Source: Kribbella voronezhensis (GTDB lineage Bacteria; Actinomycetota; Actinomycetes; Propionibacteriales; Kribbellaceae). From it: a stretch of 64,000 nucleotides of DNA. A model generated the notes under the pieces. That model ran no database searches, was not told the DNA's origin, and worked only from the letters and a program-made list of their open reading frames with translations. How positions within the stretch are numbered: position 1 is the stretch's first letter; the number at the start of each line of letters is the position of its first letter. This document shows positions 40,144 to 47,526 of the stretch, in pieces. Location: the NCBI RefSeq assembly GCF_004365175.1, contig NZ_SOCE01000002.1, forward strand, positions 1,488,001-1,552,000, in the 5' to 3' direction. The position numbers and the translations under genes were made by a program.

Positions 40144-43014
40144 ATGGGTGACGGGGCGCGGATCGTAGGGCGGGACAGGGAGATCGAACAGCTGCAGGCC
40201 GCCTTGACCGCTGCCCGCAACGGCACCGCCAACGCCATCTTCTTGATCGGCGAGCCTGGGATCGGCAAGACCAGGCTCGCCACGGAGGCCATCAATCGAG
40301 CGGTCGAGGCGGGGATGGTCGCGGTTCGCGGCCGGGCAAGCACCATCGGACCGATCGTCCCTTACCGCCCGTTGATCGAGGCTGTCCAAGCCCTCTCCCG
40401 CGCCGGCAACCTGCCGGAGTTGAGTTCGCTCGGCACCTACGGCGGCGTTCTTGGTCGGCTGGTCCCGAGCCCATCCAACGCGACCGGCTCCACGGTCGGA
40501 TCCTCAGTGGTTGTCGCCGAGGCATTGATTCGGCTGCTAACGGTCGTCGGAGACCGGCGAGGTTGCCTGTTCGTCCTCGACGATCTGCACGATGCCGACG
40601 CAGAGACCCTGGCAATCGTTGAATACATGCTCGACAATCTCGGCCCCGCGCCGGTCGTCCTGCTTCTGGCTTGCAGAGCAGAGGCGTGTGCTGCAATGGA
40701 TCTGGCCGTCAATGCAGGTCAGCGGCGCACGGCGACCGTCCTCGAACCAGAAGCGTTGACGCGGGAGCAGATTCACCTGCTCGCGTCACATCGGCTGGAC
40801 GTCCATCCCGACGACGTCCCCGCCTGGCTGCTCGACCGGCTGAGTGCCGACAGCGCCGGCAATCCGTTCGTGGTCGAGGAACTGGTCTTCGCACTCGGTC
40901 GCCAGAGCCTTGAGGAACCCGCCAGCCTCGCGGTACCGGTCAATGTCGCTCGTAGTGTCGCCCGCCGCGCCGATCGGCTGGGACGGAACGGGCGGAACAT
41001 CCTGACTACCGCCGCGGTAATTGGTCACCGGTTCGCATTGCCGCTACTACGTCAGGCGGCCGGCGCAACCGACGACGAGATCCTGGAAATAGTGGAAGCC
41101 GGCGTCGCCTCTCAGCTCGTGCGTCCTGACGGCCCGACGGCGGACTGGTATGCGTTCCGGCACCCGTTGACGGCCGAGGCACTGATCAGCGAGCTCAGTC
41201 CTAGCGAACGTGCTGGGTCCTCCAGGCAAGTTGCTGATGCCATCGCGTCTCTCTATCCAGAACTTCCGGGGGAATGGTGCGCCCGCTCCGCCGAACTGCG
41301 CGAATACGCAGGCGAACCCACAACCGCCTCCCGCCTGTACGCCGAGGCGGGCCGCCGGGCGCTGGCTGCCGGAGCGGTCAAATCTGCCGTCACCTTGCTC
41401 GTCCGTGCCGATCTGGACCCGAACGGCGACCTCGAATACCGGGCCGATCTGCTCGGAGATCTCCTGCTCGCCGTGGCAGAGTCCGGCGATTTCAGCCGCA
41501 TCCCCTCGCTCGAGAAGATGCTCGAGGAACTCACGGCGGCCGGTCTCTCACCCGCCCGCCGAGCCGTCCTGCACGCCAAGTTCGCGAACGCAGCGCACAT
41601 CGCGGGTGACCAGGCTCGTGCTCTGGAGCAGATTGTGAGTGCTCGGGCGCTGCTTGGACCGAATCCGGCAGCGGCGGAGTCTGCTCAGGTCGACGTGATC
41701 AGTGCCTACATCGAGTTGGGTCGCCCGAATCCCGAGCGGCTACAGGTCGCTGCAGAGTTGGCCGGGCGCGCTGCGAAGGCAGGAGAGGACGCCAGCCTAC
41801 CGATCGTCACCTGCGATGCCCTCCAACTGGTCGGCTACCTCACTCGTGACCGCGACGATGACCGAGCCAACCAGCTCTTCCAAGAAGCACGTGAAATTGC
41901 CATCCGCAACGAGTTGCCGATCTTCCGTGTCTATTCCGAGGTCTTCCTCTCCCGCTCCTTGTGCCTGCGGACGGGCCAGACCTCCGAACTGGAGGAGGCG
42001 CGTCAGAGTGCACTGCATATCGGAGCTCTGCCGCTGGCCTACGAGGCCGCTTATCTACTGGCACTCCAGCGGGTGCAACGCTGTGAATTTGCCGACGCCC
42101 GGCGGGAGCTCGACGAGAGTCTCACCACCGCGATCCGGCTACGGCTCGGCCGCACCGTGCCCTTTCTCCGCCTCGGCCAGGCCATCAGTGCCGCTCACCA
42201 GGGCAACCGTACTGAAATGGAAAAAGCTCTTGATCTACTGACCGTCGAAGATCAGTTGATAGCAGGCGTCCGGCCGTCGACCTTCGGACTCGCCCGCGCG
42301 GTCTGCTCGCTCCTCGAGGAGGACTCCGACCGGGCGAGCCAAGAACTCGCCCAGGCGATCGCGCTCGATCTCGAGAATCCCACCATGCTCGACTTCGGGA
42401 AGAACGGCCTGATCTTGTTGCTGGGGGTGCTCGAAGGGCTCAACGGATGGGAGCATTATTCGGCTGTTGCTGAGCGGAGTGCCAGTCGGACTCGGTGGAA
42501 TACGCAGTTCACGCAGTTTGCGCATGCGGTGTTGCTGGGGCGGGACGGGGATGTCGAGGGGGCGTCCCGGGCGGCGGCGGCGGCGTTGGAGGCGGCGGAG
42601 ATCTATCCGTTGGGGCGGCATTTGGCGTTGCGGTTGGTGATTCAGGCGGCGTACGACGATGGGTGGGGTGAGCCGGTGGTGTGGGCTCGGGAGGCTGAGG
42701 AGTACTTCCAGGCGAATCACATCGTGGCGGTGGCGAGCGCTTGTCGGGGGTTGTTGCGGAGTATGGGAGCGCCGGTGCGGCAGCGGCGTACGGGGGACGA
42801 GGCGGTGCCGCCGGATTTGCGGAAGCTCGGCGTGACCGTGCGGGAGTTGGAGGTCGGGCGGTTGCTGGCTCAGCGGATTCCGAACAAGGCGATTGCCAAG
42901 CGGTTGCACATTTCGCCGCGGACGGTGGAGAAGCACGTCGCGAATCTGTTGACCAAGACGGGTCAGCATGATCGCGACGCGTTCGCCTCCTTCGCTCAGG
43001 ACAGTTTCAGCTGA
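40144..43014 (+). CDS. LAL-type LuxR regulator with ATPase domain
   Basis: This 956-residue STAND-type regulator has an N-terminal AAA domain with Walker A LIGEPGIGKTR (Lys42) and Walker B GCLFVLDDLHDADAE, a long helical TPR-like middle (residues 350-860), and a C-terminal LuxR HTH (LTVRELEVGRLLAQRIPNKA, then RLHISPRTVEKHVANLLTKT). Such proteins activate catabolic or antibiotic genes, with ATP and ligand as switches. From about 42440 the coding strand becomes sharply G-rich. The 3' end overlaps the convergent thrS gene by 8 bp. Confidence 0.9.
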   Translation: MGDGARIVGRDREIEQLQAALTAARNGTANAIFLIGEPGIGKTRLATEAINRAVEAGMVAVRGRASTIGPIVPYRPLIEAVQALSRAGNLPELSSLGTYGGVLGRLVPSPSNATGSTVGSSVVVAEALIRLLTVVGDRRGCLFVLDDLHDADAETLAIVEYMLDNLGPAPVVLLLACRAEACAAMDLAVNAGQRRTATVLEPEALTREQIHLLASHRLDVHPDDVPAWLLDRLSADSAGNPFVVEELVFALGRQSLEEPASLAVPVNVARSVARRADRLGRNGRNILTTAAVIGHRFALPLLRQAAGATDDEILEIVEAGVASQLVRPDGPTADWYAFRHPLTAEALISELSPSERAGSSRQVADAIASLYPELPGEWCARSAELREYAGEPTTASRLYAEAGRRALAAGAVKSAVTLLVRADLDPNGDLEYRADLLGDLLLAVAESGDFSRIPSLEKMLEELTAAGLSPARRAVLHAKFANAAHIAGDQARALEQIVSARALLGPNPAAAESAQVDVISAYIELGRPNPERLQVAAELAGRAAKAGEDASLPIVTCDALQLVGYLTRDRDDDRANQLFQEAREIAIRNELPIFRVYSEVFLSRSLCLRTGQTSELEEARQSALHIGALPLAYEAAYLLALQRVQRCEFADARRELDESLTTAIRLRLGRTVPFLRLGQAISAAHQGNRTEMEKALDLLTVEDQLIAGVRPSTFGLARAVCSLLEEDSDRASQELAQAIALDLENPTMLDFGKNGLILLLGVLEGLNGWEHYSAVAERSASRTRWNTQFTQFAHAVLLGRDGDVEGASRAAAAALEAAEIYPLGRHLALRLVIQAAYDDGWGEPVVWAREAEEYFQANHIVAVASACRGLLRSMGAPVRQRRTGDEAVPPDLRKLGVTVRELEVGRLLAQRIPNKAIAKRLHISPRTVEKHVANLLTKTGQHDRDAFASFAQDSFS

Positions 43015-44224
43015 TCGAGACCTCTGCCGCGATGCGGTCCAACACCTCCTTGACGGGAGCCGCGGCGAGTTTGTCGCCGGAGCGTTCGCGGATGGCCAGG
43101 TGGTGGGCGGCGGCTTCGCGAGGGCCGAGGATGGCCAGGTAGGGGGCATGGCGGTTTTCGCGGATGCGGGCGCTGAGGCTGCCCTCGTCGGCGTACGCGA
43201 GCTCGGCGCGGATGCCCTGGGCGACGGCTTGGCGTAGTACGTCGGCCGCGGCCTTCTCCTCGGCGGAGGAGATGGGGAGGACGACGAGTTGGACGGGGGC
43301 CAGCCAGGAGGGGAAAGCGGGGCCGTGGACTTCGACCAGGTGGGCCACGGCTCGTTCGATGCTGCCGATGATGGACCGGTGCACCATCACCGGGCGGTGT
43401 TTGTTGCCGTCGGCACCGATGTAGTCGAGGTCGAACCGTTCCGGCTGGTGGAAGTCGATCTGGATGGTCGACAGCGACGACTCGCGGCCGGCCGAGTCCT
43501 CGATCTGGATGTCGATCTTCGGGCCGTAGAAGGCCGCGTCGCCAGGCGACTCCTCGTAGTCGATCCCTGCGTTGTCCAGTACGTCGCGCAGCAGCGCTGC
43601 CGAGCGTGCCCAGCTGTCGGCATCCCCGACGTACTTGCTGTCCGGGGAACCGAAGCGCGCATCCTCCGACGGCAACGACAGCAGGTACCGCGAGGCCTTG
43701 ATCCCCATGTCGCGATAGGCCTGGTTGATCAGTTCGAGCGCCGCGCTCGCCTCCCCCGCCACCTGGTCCAGCCGGCAGAAGATGTGCCCGTCGTTCAGCT
43801 GGATCGCGCGCACCCGCGAGAGCCCACCCAGTACGCCGGACCGCTCGGACCGGTACATCCCGCCGATCTCCGACATTCGCAGCGGCAGTTCCCGGTAGCT
43901 GTGCGACCGGGATCGGTACATCAGCGCGTGATGCGGGCACAGGCTCGGCCGTAGTACGAGTTGCTCCTCGCCGATGTCCATCGGTGGGTACATGTCGTCG
44001 CTGTACTTCGCCCAGTGGCCCGAGATCTCGTAGAGCTCGCGCTTGCCGAGCACCGGTGAGTAGACCTGCTGATAGCCGGCTCTTCGTTCCACATCGGCGA
44101 TGTAGCGCTCGAGCGACTGGCGGATGGCGGCACCGGCCGGGAGCCAGTAGGGCAGACCCGCGCCGATCAGCGGGTCGGAGTCGAACAGGCCGAGTTCGCG
44201 GCCCAGTTTGCGGTGGTCGTACAT
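43007..44224 (-). CDS. thrS: truncated threonyl-tRNA synthetase (no editing domain)
   Basis: This 405-residue class II synthetase starts directly at the catalytic core (MYDHRKLGRELGLFDSDPLI). It lacks the N-terminal TGS and editing domains of the usual ~640-residue enzyme. The zinc ligands are kept: Cys in VLRPSLCPHHALMY, His in LNDGHIFC and His in VMVHRSIIGSIERA. The anticodon-binding domain follows (LAPVQLVVLPISSAEE). GAGGAG lies 8 bp before the ATG. A Thr-codon leader peptide and hairpin upstream imply attenuation by charged tRNA-Thr. It is probably a second, inducible or inhibitor-tolerant ThrRS. Without editing it may mischarge Ser. Confidence 0.9.
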   Translation of the reverse strand: MYDHRKLGRELGLFDSDPLIGAGLPYWLPAGAAIRQSLERYIADVERRAGYQQVYSPVLGKRELYEISGHWAKYSDDMYPPMDIGEEQLVLRPSLCPHHALMYRSRSHSYRELPLRMSEIGGMYRSERSGVLGGLSRVRAIQLNDGHIFCRLDQVAGEASAALELINQAYRDMGIKASRYLLSLPSEDARFGSPDSKYVGDADSWARSAALLRDVLDNAGIDYEESPGDAAFYGPKIDIQIEDSAGRESSLSTIQIDFHQPERFDLDYIGADGNKHRPVMVHRSIIGSIERAVAHLVEVHGPAFPSWLAPVQLVVLPISSAEEKAAADVLRQAVAQGIRAELAYADEGSLSARIRENRHAPYLAILGPREAAAHHLAIRERSGDKLAAAPVKEVLDRIAAEVSIS

Positions 44225-44264
44225 GATGTGAACTCCTCAAGAGATGAGGCGAGTGTCCACATGG

Positions 44265-44296
44265 CGAAGCCCCGGGGCACTCGCCCCGGGGCTTCG
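44265..44296 (-). terminator. attenuator terminator hairpin of thrS
   Basis: A perfect 14-bp stem CGAAGCCCCGGGGC / GCCCCGGGGCTTCG with a 4-nt loop lies between the leader peptide and thrS. On the RNA, its neck and loop contain GGCGAGTG, which is exactly complementary to CACTCGCC just downstream (44248-44255). That pairing would break the stem and is a candidate antiterminator. There is no U-tract. Confidence 0.8.
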
Positions 44297-44312
44297 ATGA
44301 GACAGACAGCTG

Positions 44313-44366
44313 TCAGCGCGCCGGGACGTTCCTCGGCGTCGTCGTCACCACTGCGCGCTTGATCAT
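44313..44366 (-). CDS. threonine-rich leader peptide of the thrS attenuator
   Basis: This 17-residue peptide MIKRAVVTTTPRNVPAR has three consecutive ACG Thr codons. GGAG sits just before the ATG. It begins 24 bp after the tesB stop and ends 17 bp before the terminator stem. When threonyl-tRNA is scarce or ThrRS is inhibited, a ribosome stalled on ACG-ACG-ACG would favour antitermination and thrS expression, as in classical ribosome-mediated attenuation. The peptide itself needs no function. Confidence 0.82.
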   Translation of the reverse strand: MIKRAVVTTTPRNVPAR

Positions 44367-44389
44367 GTCTCCAACGCTAGCAGAGTTCG

Positions 44390-45238
44390 TCAACCCTGTT
44401 CTTCCTCCAGGTCCAGACCGACCGGCCGGATCAGGCCCTCCTGCGCGACCGAGGCGACCAGCACGCCGTCGGAGCTGAAGAGCCGGCCGGTGGCGAAGCC
44501 GCGCGCTCCGGAGGCAGACGGCGAGGCCTGGTCGTACAGCAGCCACTCGTCGGCCCGGAACGGCCGGTGGAACCAGAGCGCGTGATCCAGCGAGGCCGGC
44601 TGGATCCGCTTGTCGCCGATGATGATGCCGTGTGGCAACAAGCTTGCCCCGAGCAACGTCAGGTCACTCGCATACGCCAAAACGCAAGCATGCAAGGCCG
44701 AATCGCCCGGAAGCTTGCCTGCGGCACGAATCCAGAACTGCCGCCCGCTGAGCGCTGCCAGCCGTACGTCGAGCGCGGCCCACTCCTTGTTCCAGTCCTC
44801 GGCCTTGCGGCCGGACGCCTGCTCGAAGACCGAGGCCAGCGTCGGCGCCTCCTCCGGCGGAACGAGGTCGGTCGGCATCGGATCGGAGTGGTCCAGCCCG
44901 GGCTCGGGACGCTGGTACGACGCCGACATGTAGAAGATCGTCCTGTCGCGCTGCGAAGCGACCACCCGGCGGCTGCTGAACGACTTGCCGTCCCTGATCC
45001 GCTCGACCTGGTACTCGATCGGTACTGCGGTGTCGCCCGGCCGCAGGAAGTAGCCGTGCAGCGAGTGCACGACCCGCTCGGGCTCGATCGTGTCGCTGGC
45101 CGCCACCAGCGCCTGGCCGAGCACCTGTCCGCCGAAGACCCGCTGGGCCGACGTCTGCGGCTGCCGGCCCCGGTAGACATCGGCATCGAGCTTCTCCAGG
45201 TCGAGCAGCTCGACCAGATCCTCCAACGACTCAGGCAT
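44390..45238 (-). CDS. tesB: acyl-CoA thioesterase II
   Basis: This 282-residue double-hotdog thioesterase hydrolyses acyl-CoA to fatty acid and CoA. It has RVFGGQVLGQALVAASDTI, the conserved VHSLHGYFLRPGD and the C-terminal SLDHALWFHRPFRADEWLLY with GFATGRLFSSDG. The catalytic Asp of the family is the one in PASLDHALWF. It lies upstream of the thrS leader on the same strand, so read-through could feed the attenuator. A hairpin separates it from the PAC2 gene. Confidence 0.92.
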   Translation of the reverse strand: MPESLEDLVELLDLEKLDADVYRGRQPQTSAQRVFGGQVLGQALVAASDTIEPERVVHSLHGYFLRPGDTAVPIEYQVERIRDGKSFSSRRVVASQRDRTIFYMSASYQRPEPGLDHSDPMPTDLVPPEEAPTLASVFEQASGRKAEDWNKEWAALDVRLAALSGRQFWIRAAGKLPGDSALHACVLAYASDLTLLGASLLPHGIIIGDKRIQPASLDHALWFHRPFRADEWLLYDQASPSASGARGFATGRLFSSDGVLVASVAQEGLIRPVGLDLEEEQG

Positions 45239-45257
45239 GCCACATCCTTACAGACGA

Positions 45258-45288
45258 TCGGCCGGACTCCCTCAGGGAGCCCGGCCGA
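45258..45288 (-). terminator. terminator hairpin after the PAC2 gene
   Basis: TCGGCCGG / CCGGCCGA, one mismatch, then CTCCC / GGGAG with a 3-nt loop, makes a 13-bp stem. It lies between the PAC2 stop (45305) and the tesB start (45238). Confidence 0.75.
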
Positions 45289-45304
45289 CCTGCGTCACGA
45301 GTAC

Positions 45305-46219
45305 TCAGTTGCCGTCGTCGCGGTTCAGTTCGGCCAGAAACTGCTCGACCTCGGCGCCCAGCTCCTCGGCGGAGGGGGTCGCGCCGGCCAGGAGACTGCC
45401 GCGGCTGATGGAGCCGGCGGCGGCGTCGTACTGGGTTTCCAGCGCGTTGACCACAGCGGCTGCCTCCTCGGAGGCTTCCACCTGCTCGTCGACCATCCGG
45501 CCGGTGACAGCCGCCTCGTCGAGAAGGGCCTTGCTGGGAAGCAGCAGGCCGGTCGCGGCCGAGACGGCGTGGACCAGGGCCAGGGCCGCACCCGGGAAGC
45601 GGTTCTCCGCAAGGTAGTGCGGCACGTGCACCGCGAAGCCCATGGCGTCCTTGCCGGCTTCGCCGAGCCGGACCTGCAGCATGGTCGCCGCGCTCGCCGG
45701 GAGGCGCATCTCGCCGTCCCAGATGTTCGAACGCGTCACCAACTCCGGCCGGGTCGCGTGCGAGGTCAGGCCGAGCGGCCGGGTGTGCGGCACACCCATC
45801 GGGATGCCGTGCACGCCGACGGTCAGCGTCACGTTGTATCGCTCGATCAGCTGCCGCACGGCGCCGGCGAACCGGTTCCAGTGGTTGTCGGGCTCGACAC
45901 CCTCCAGCAAGAGGAACTCGACCCCGGCGTCGTCCGTCATCAGGTGCAGCGACAGCTGCGGCGGGGTGTAGTCGATGAAGCGGTCCTCGGCGAACGTCAC
46001 CTCGGGGCGACGCGCGCGGTAGTCGTGCAGCAGATCGACGTCGAACCGCGCCAGCAGGCGGTTGTCCAGTACTTCGAGCAGGTGGTCGGCGGTGACCCGC
46101 CCTGCCTGCCCGGCATCCATGAATCCGTCCAGCGAGTGCACCAGCACCTTCGGCGAGGCCGCCGGGCCGGTCGCCACCGACTCGTCGACGATCTCGTAGA
46201 GGTCGTCCGGTCGCAGCAT
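45305..46219 (-). CDS. PAC2-family protein
   Basis: This 304-residue soluble protein has the PAC2 (proteasome-assembly chaperone 2) fold seen in many actinobacteria: VLVHSLDGFMDAGQAGRVTA, LEGVEPDNHWNRFAGAVRQL and VTLTVGVHGIPMGVPHTRPL. The C-terminal 50 residues are acidic and helical (SAEELGAEVEQFLAELNRDD). In this phylum the role is not settled. A link with the 20S proteasome or an ATP-grasp-like amide function has been suggested. It is divergent from the LacI-controlled operon. Confidence 0.85.
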   Translation of the reverse strand: MLRPDDLYEIVDESVATGPAASPKVLVHSLDGFMDAGQAGRVTADHLLEVLDNRLLARFDVDLLHDYRARRPEVTFAEDRFIDYTPPQLSLHLMTDDAGVEFLLLEGVEPDNHWNRFAGAVRQLIERYNVTLTVGVHGIPMGVPHTRPLGLTSHATRPELVTRSNIWDGEMRLPASAATMLQVRLGEAGKDAMGFAVHVPHYLAENRFPGAALALVHAVSAATGLLLPSKALLDEAAVTGRMVDEQVEASEEAAAVVNALETQYDAAAGSISRGSLLAGATPSAEELGAEVEQFLAELNRDDGN

Positions 46220-46311
46220 CGTCGTCTCCTTCTCGTGGCCAACGGGCGGGTCGGATGTCTCTATCCTGCCCTGTCAGGGTCCAACGTCCGAGCCGCGGGC
46301 AGGAATTCCGG

Positions 46312-46395
46312 CCGCCGGAAAGTTTTCCGGCGGTTGCGGAAACCCTTTCCGGCGCGGGTCCGACGCGGGCAGGACGAGCGCTTTCGGAAAGCGCT
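46312..46395 (+). promoter_or_regulatory. three LacI-type palindromes upstream of the hydroxyacid dehydrogenase operon
   Basis: CCGCCGGAAA-GT-TTTCCGGCGG (46312-46333) and AGCGCTTTC-G-GAAAGCGCT (46377-46395) are perfect palindromes. CGGAAA-CCC-TTTCCG (46337-46351) lies between them. The GGAAA/TTTCC and GAAAGCGCT cores resemble actinobacterial LacI-family operators. No lacI gene lies in the window. Confidence 0.7.
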
Positions 46396-46410
46396 TGCTA
46401 GGGTGCTCCT

Positions 46411-47526
46411 GTGCGCACCGAACCAGACCCCGCCCTGCCCACCGCCCAGCCCGGCCCGCCCACCGGCCGGCCCGCCGCCGCGCCGACCACCGCGACCACC
46501 GCGGCCACCGCCGGCGAGTCGACCGCTGCCCGGCCCGCTGTGATGCTCGCGATGAACGAGTCGAGCCGGGTCCGGGTGCTGGTTCCGCAGGTCCGGGCCC
46601 GGCTCGAGCGCGTCGCCGACGTTCTGCCGGTCGGTCCGGGCGCCGCCTTCCTCGCCGATCCCGCGATCCGGGACGCTCTGGCCGAGACCGAGGTGCTGCT
46701 GACCGGCTGGGGCTGCCCGGCGATCACGCCCGAGGTGCTCGCGGCCGCGCCCAAGCTGCAGGCGATCATCCATGCGGCCGGGTCGGTGAAGAGCTTCGTC
46801 GACCCGGCCGTCTTCGACCGCGGCATCCAGGTGACCTCGGCCGTCGTGGCCAACGCCCTGCCGGTCGCGGAATTCACCGTCGCCACCATCGTCCTGAGCG
46901 GCAAGCGGGCGTTCCGGCTCAGCGCGGAGTACAAGAACTCCCGGCGCAAGCCGGACCCGAGCTTCGTGCCCGGCAACTACGGCAGCACGGTCGGCCTGCT
47001 CGGCGCCTCCCGGATCGGCCGGATGGTCGCCGACCGCCTACGCGCGTTCGACCTCGAAGTACTGATCAGTGACCCGTATCTGACCGCCGCCGAGGCCGCT
47101 GATTTCGGCGCCGAACTGGTTGATCTGGACGCTCTGTTCAGCCGCAGCGACATCCTGAGCGTGCACGCCCCGCTGCTGCCCGAGACCGTCGGGATGGTCG
47201 ACGCTCGGCTGCTCGGGCTGCTGAGGGACGGCTCGGTACTGATCAACACCTCACGCGGCCGAATCATCGACGCCGCGGCGCTGGAGAAGGAGTGCCGATC
47301 CGGTCGTCTCGATGGCGTTCTCGACGTCACCGACCCGGAGCCGCTGCCGCCGGACTCGCCTTTGCTCGACCTGCCGAACGTGTTCCTGACGCCGCACCTG
47401 GCCGGTGCCGTCGGCAACGAGGTCGCCCGGCTCGGCGAATTGGCGGTAGGTGAGGTGGAACGCTTCGCGGCCGGCGTGCCTCTTCACCACACGATCACCG
47501 CCGCCGACCTCGGGAGGATCGCATGA
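46411..47526 (+). CDS. D-isomer-specific 2-hydroxyacid dehydrogenase
   Basis: This NAD-dependent dehydrogenase of up to 371 residues has the nucleotide-binding motif TVGLLGASRIGRMVADRLRA and the catalytic triad Arg (LINTSRGRIIDAAAL), Glu (VTDPEPLPPDSPL) and His (VFLTPHLAGAVGN). The first 45 residues are Pro/Ala/Thr-rich and probably not part of the fold, so an ATG at 46543 (MLAMNESS) is an alternative start. It overlaps the DUF2264 gene by 4 bp. A role in uronic or sugar-acid breakdown fits the partner gene and the LacI-type operators. Confidence 0.85.
   Translation: MRTEPDPALPTAQPGPPTGRPAAAPTTATTAATAGESTAARPAVMLAMNESSRVRVLVPQVRARLERVADVLPVGPGAAFLADPAIRDALAETEVLLTGWGCPAITPEVLAAAPKLQAIIHAAGSVKSFVDPAVFDRGIQVTSAVVANALPVAEFTVATIVLSGKRAFRLSAEYKNSRRKPDPSFVPGNYGSTVGLLGASRIGRMVADRLRAFDLEVLISDPYLTAAEAADFGAELVDLDALFSRSDILSVHAPLLPETVGMVDARLLGLLRDGSVLINTSRGRIIDAAALEKECRSGRLDGVLDVTDPEPLPPDSPLLDLPNVFLTPHLAGAVGNEVARLGELAVGEVERFAAGVPLHHTITAADLGRIA

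Noticed and set aside
40144..43014. Biosynthetic gene cluster around the LAL regulator
   Set aside because: No PKS, NRPS, terpene or RiPP enzyme lies within reach. The neighbours are general metabolism genes.
44221..44390. T-box riboswitch upstream of thrS
   Set aside because: No T-box sequence or specifier stem is visible. A translated Thr-rich leader ORF and a simple terminator explain the region better.
44567..46543. 658-codon plus-strand frame
   Set aside because: Antisense to tesB and the PAC2 gene, with Arg/Gly/Val-rich composition and no domain.
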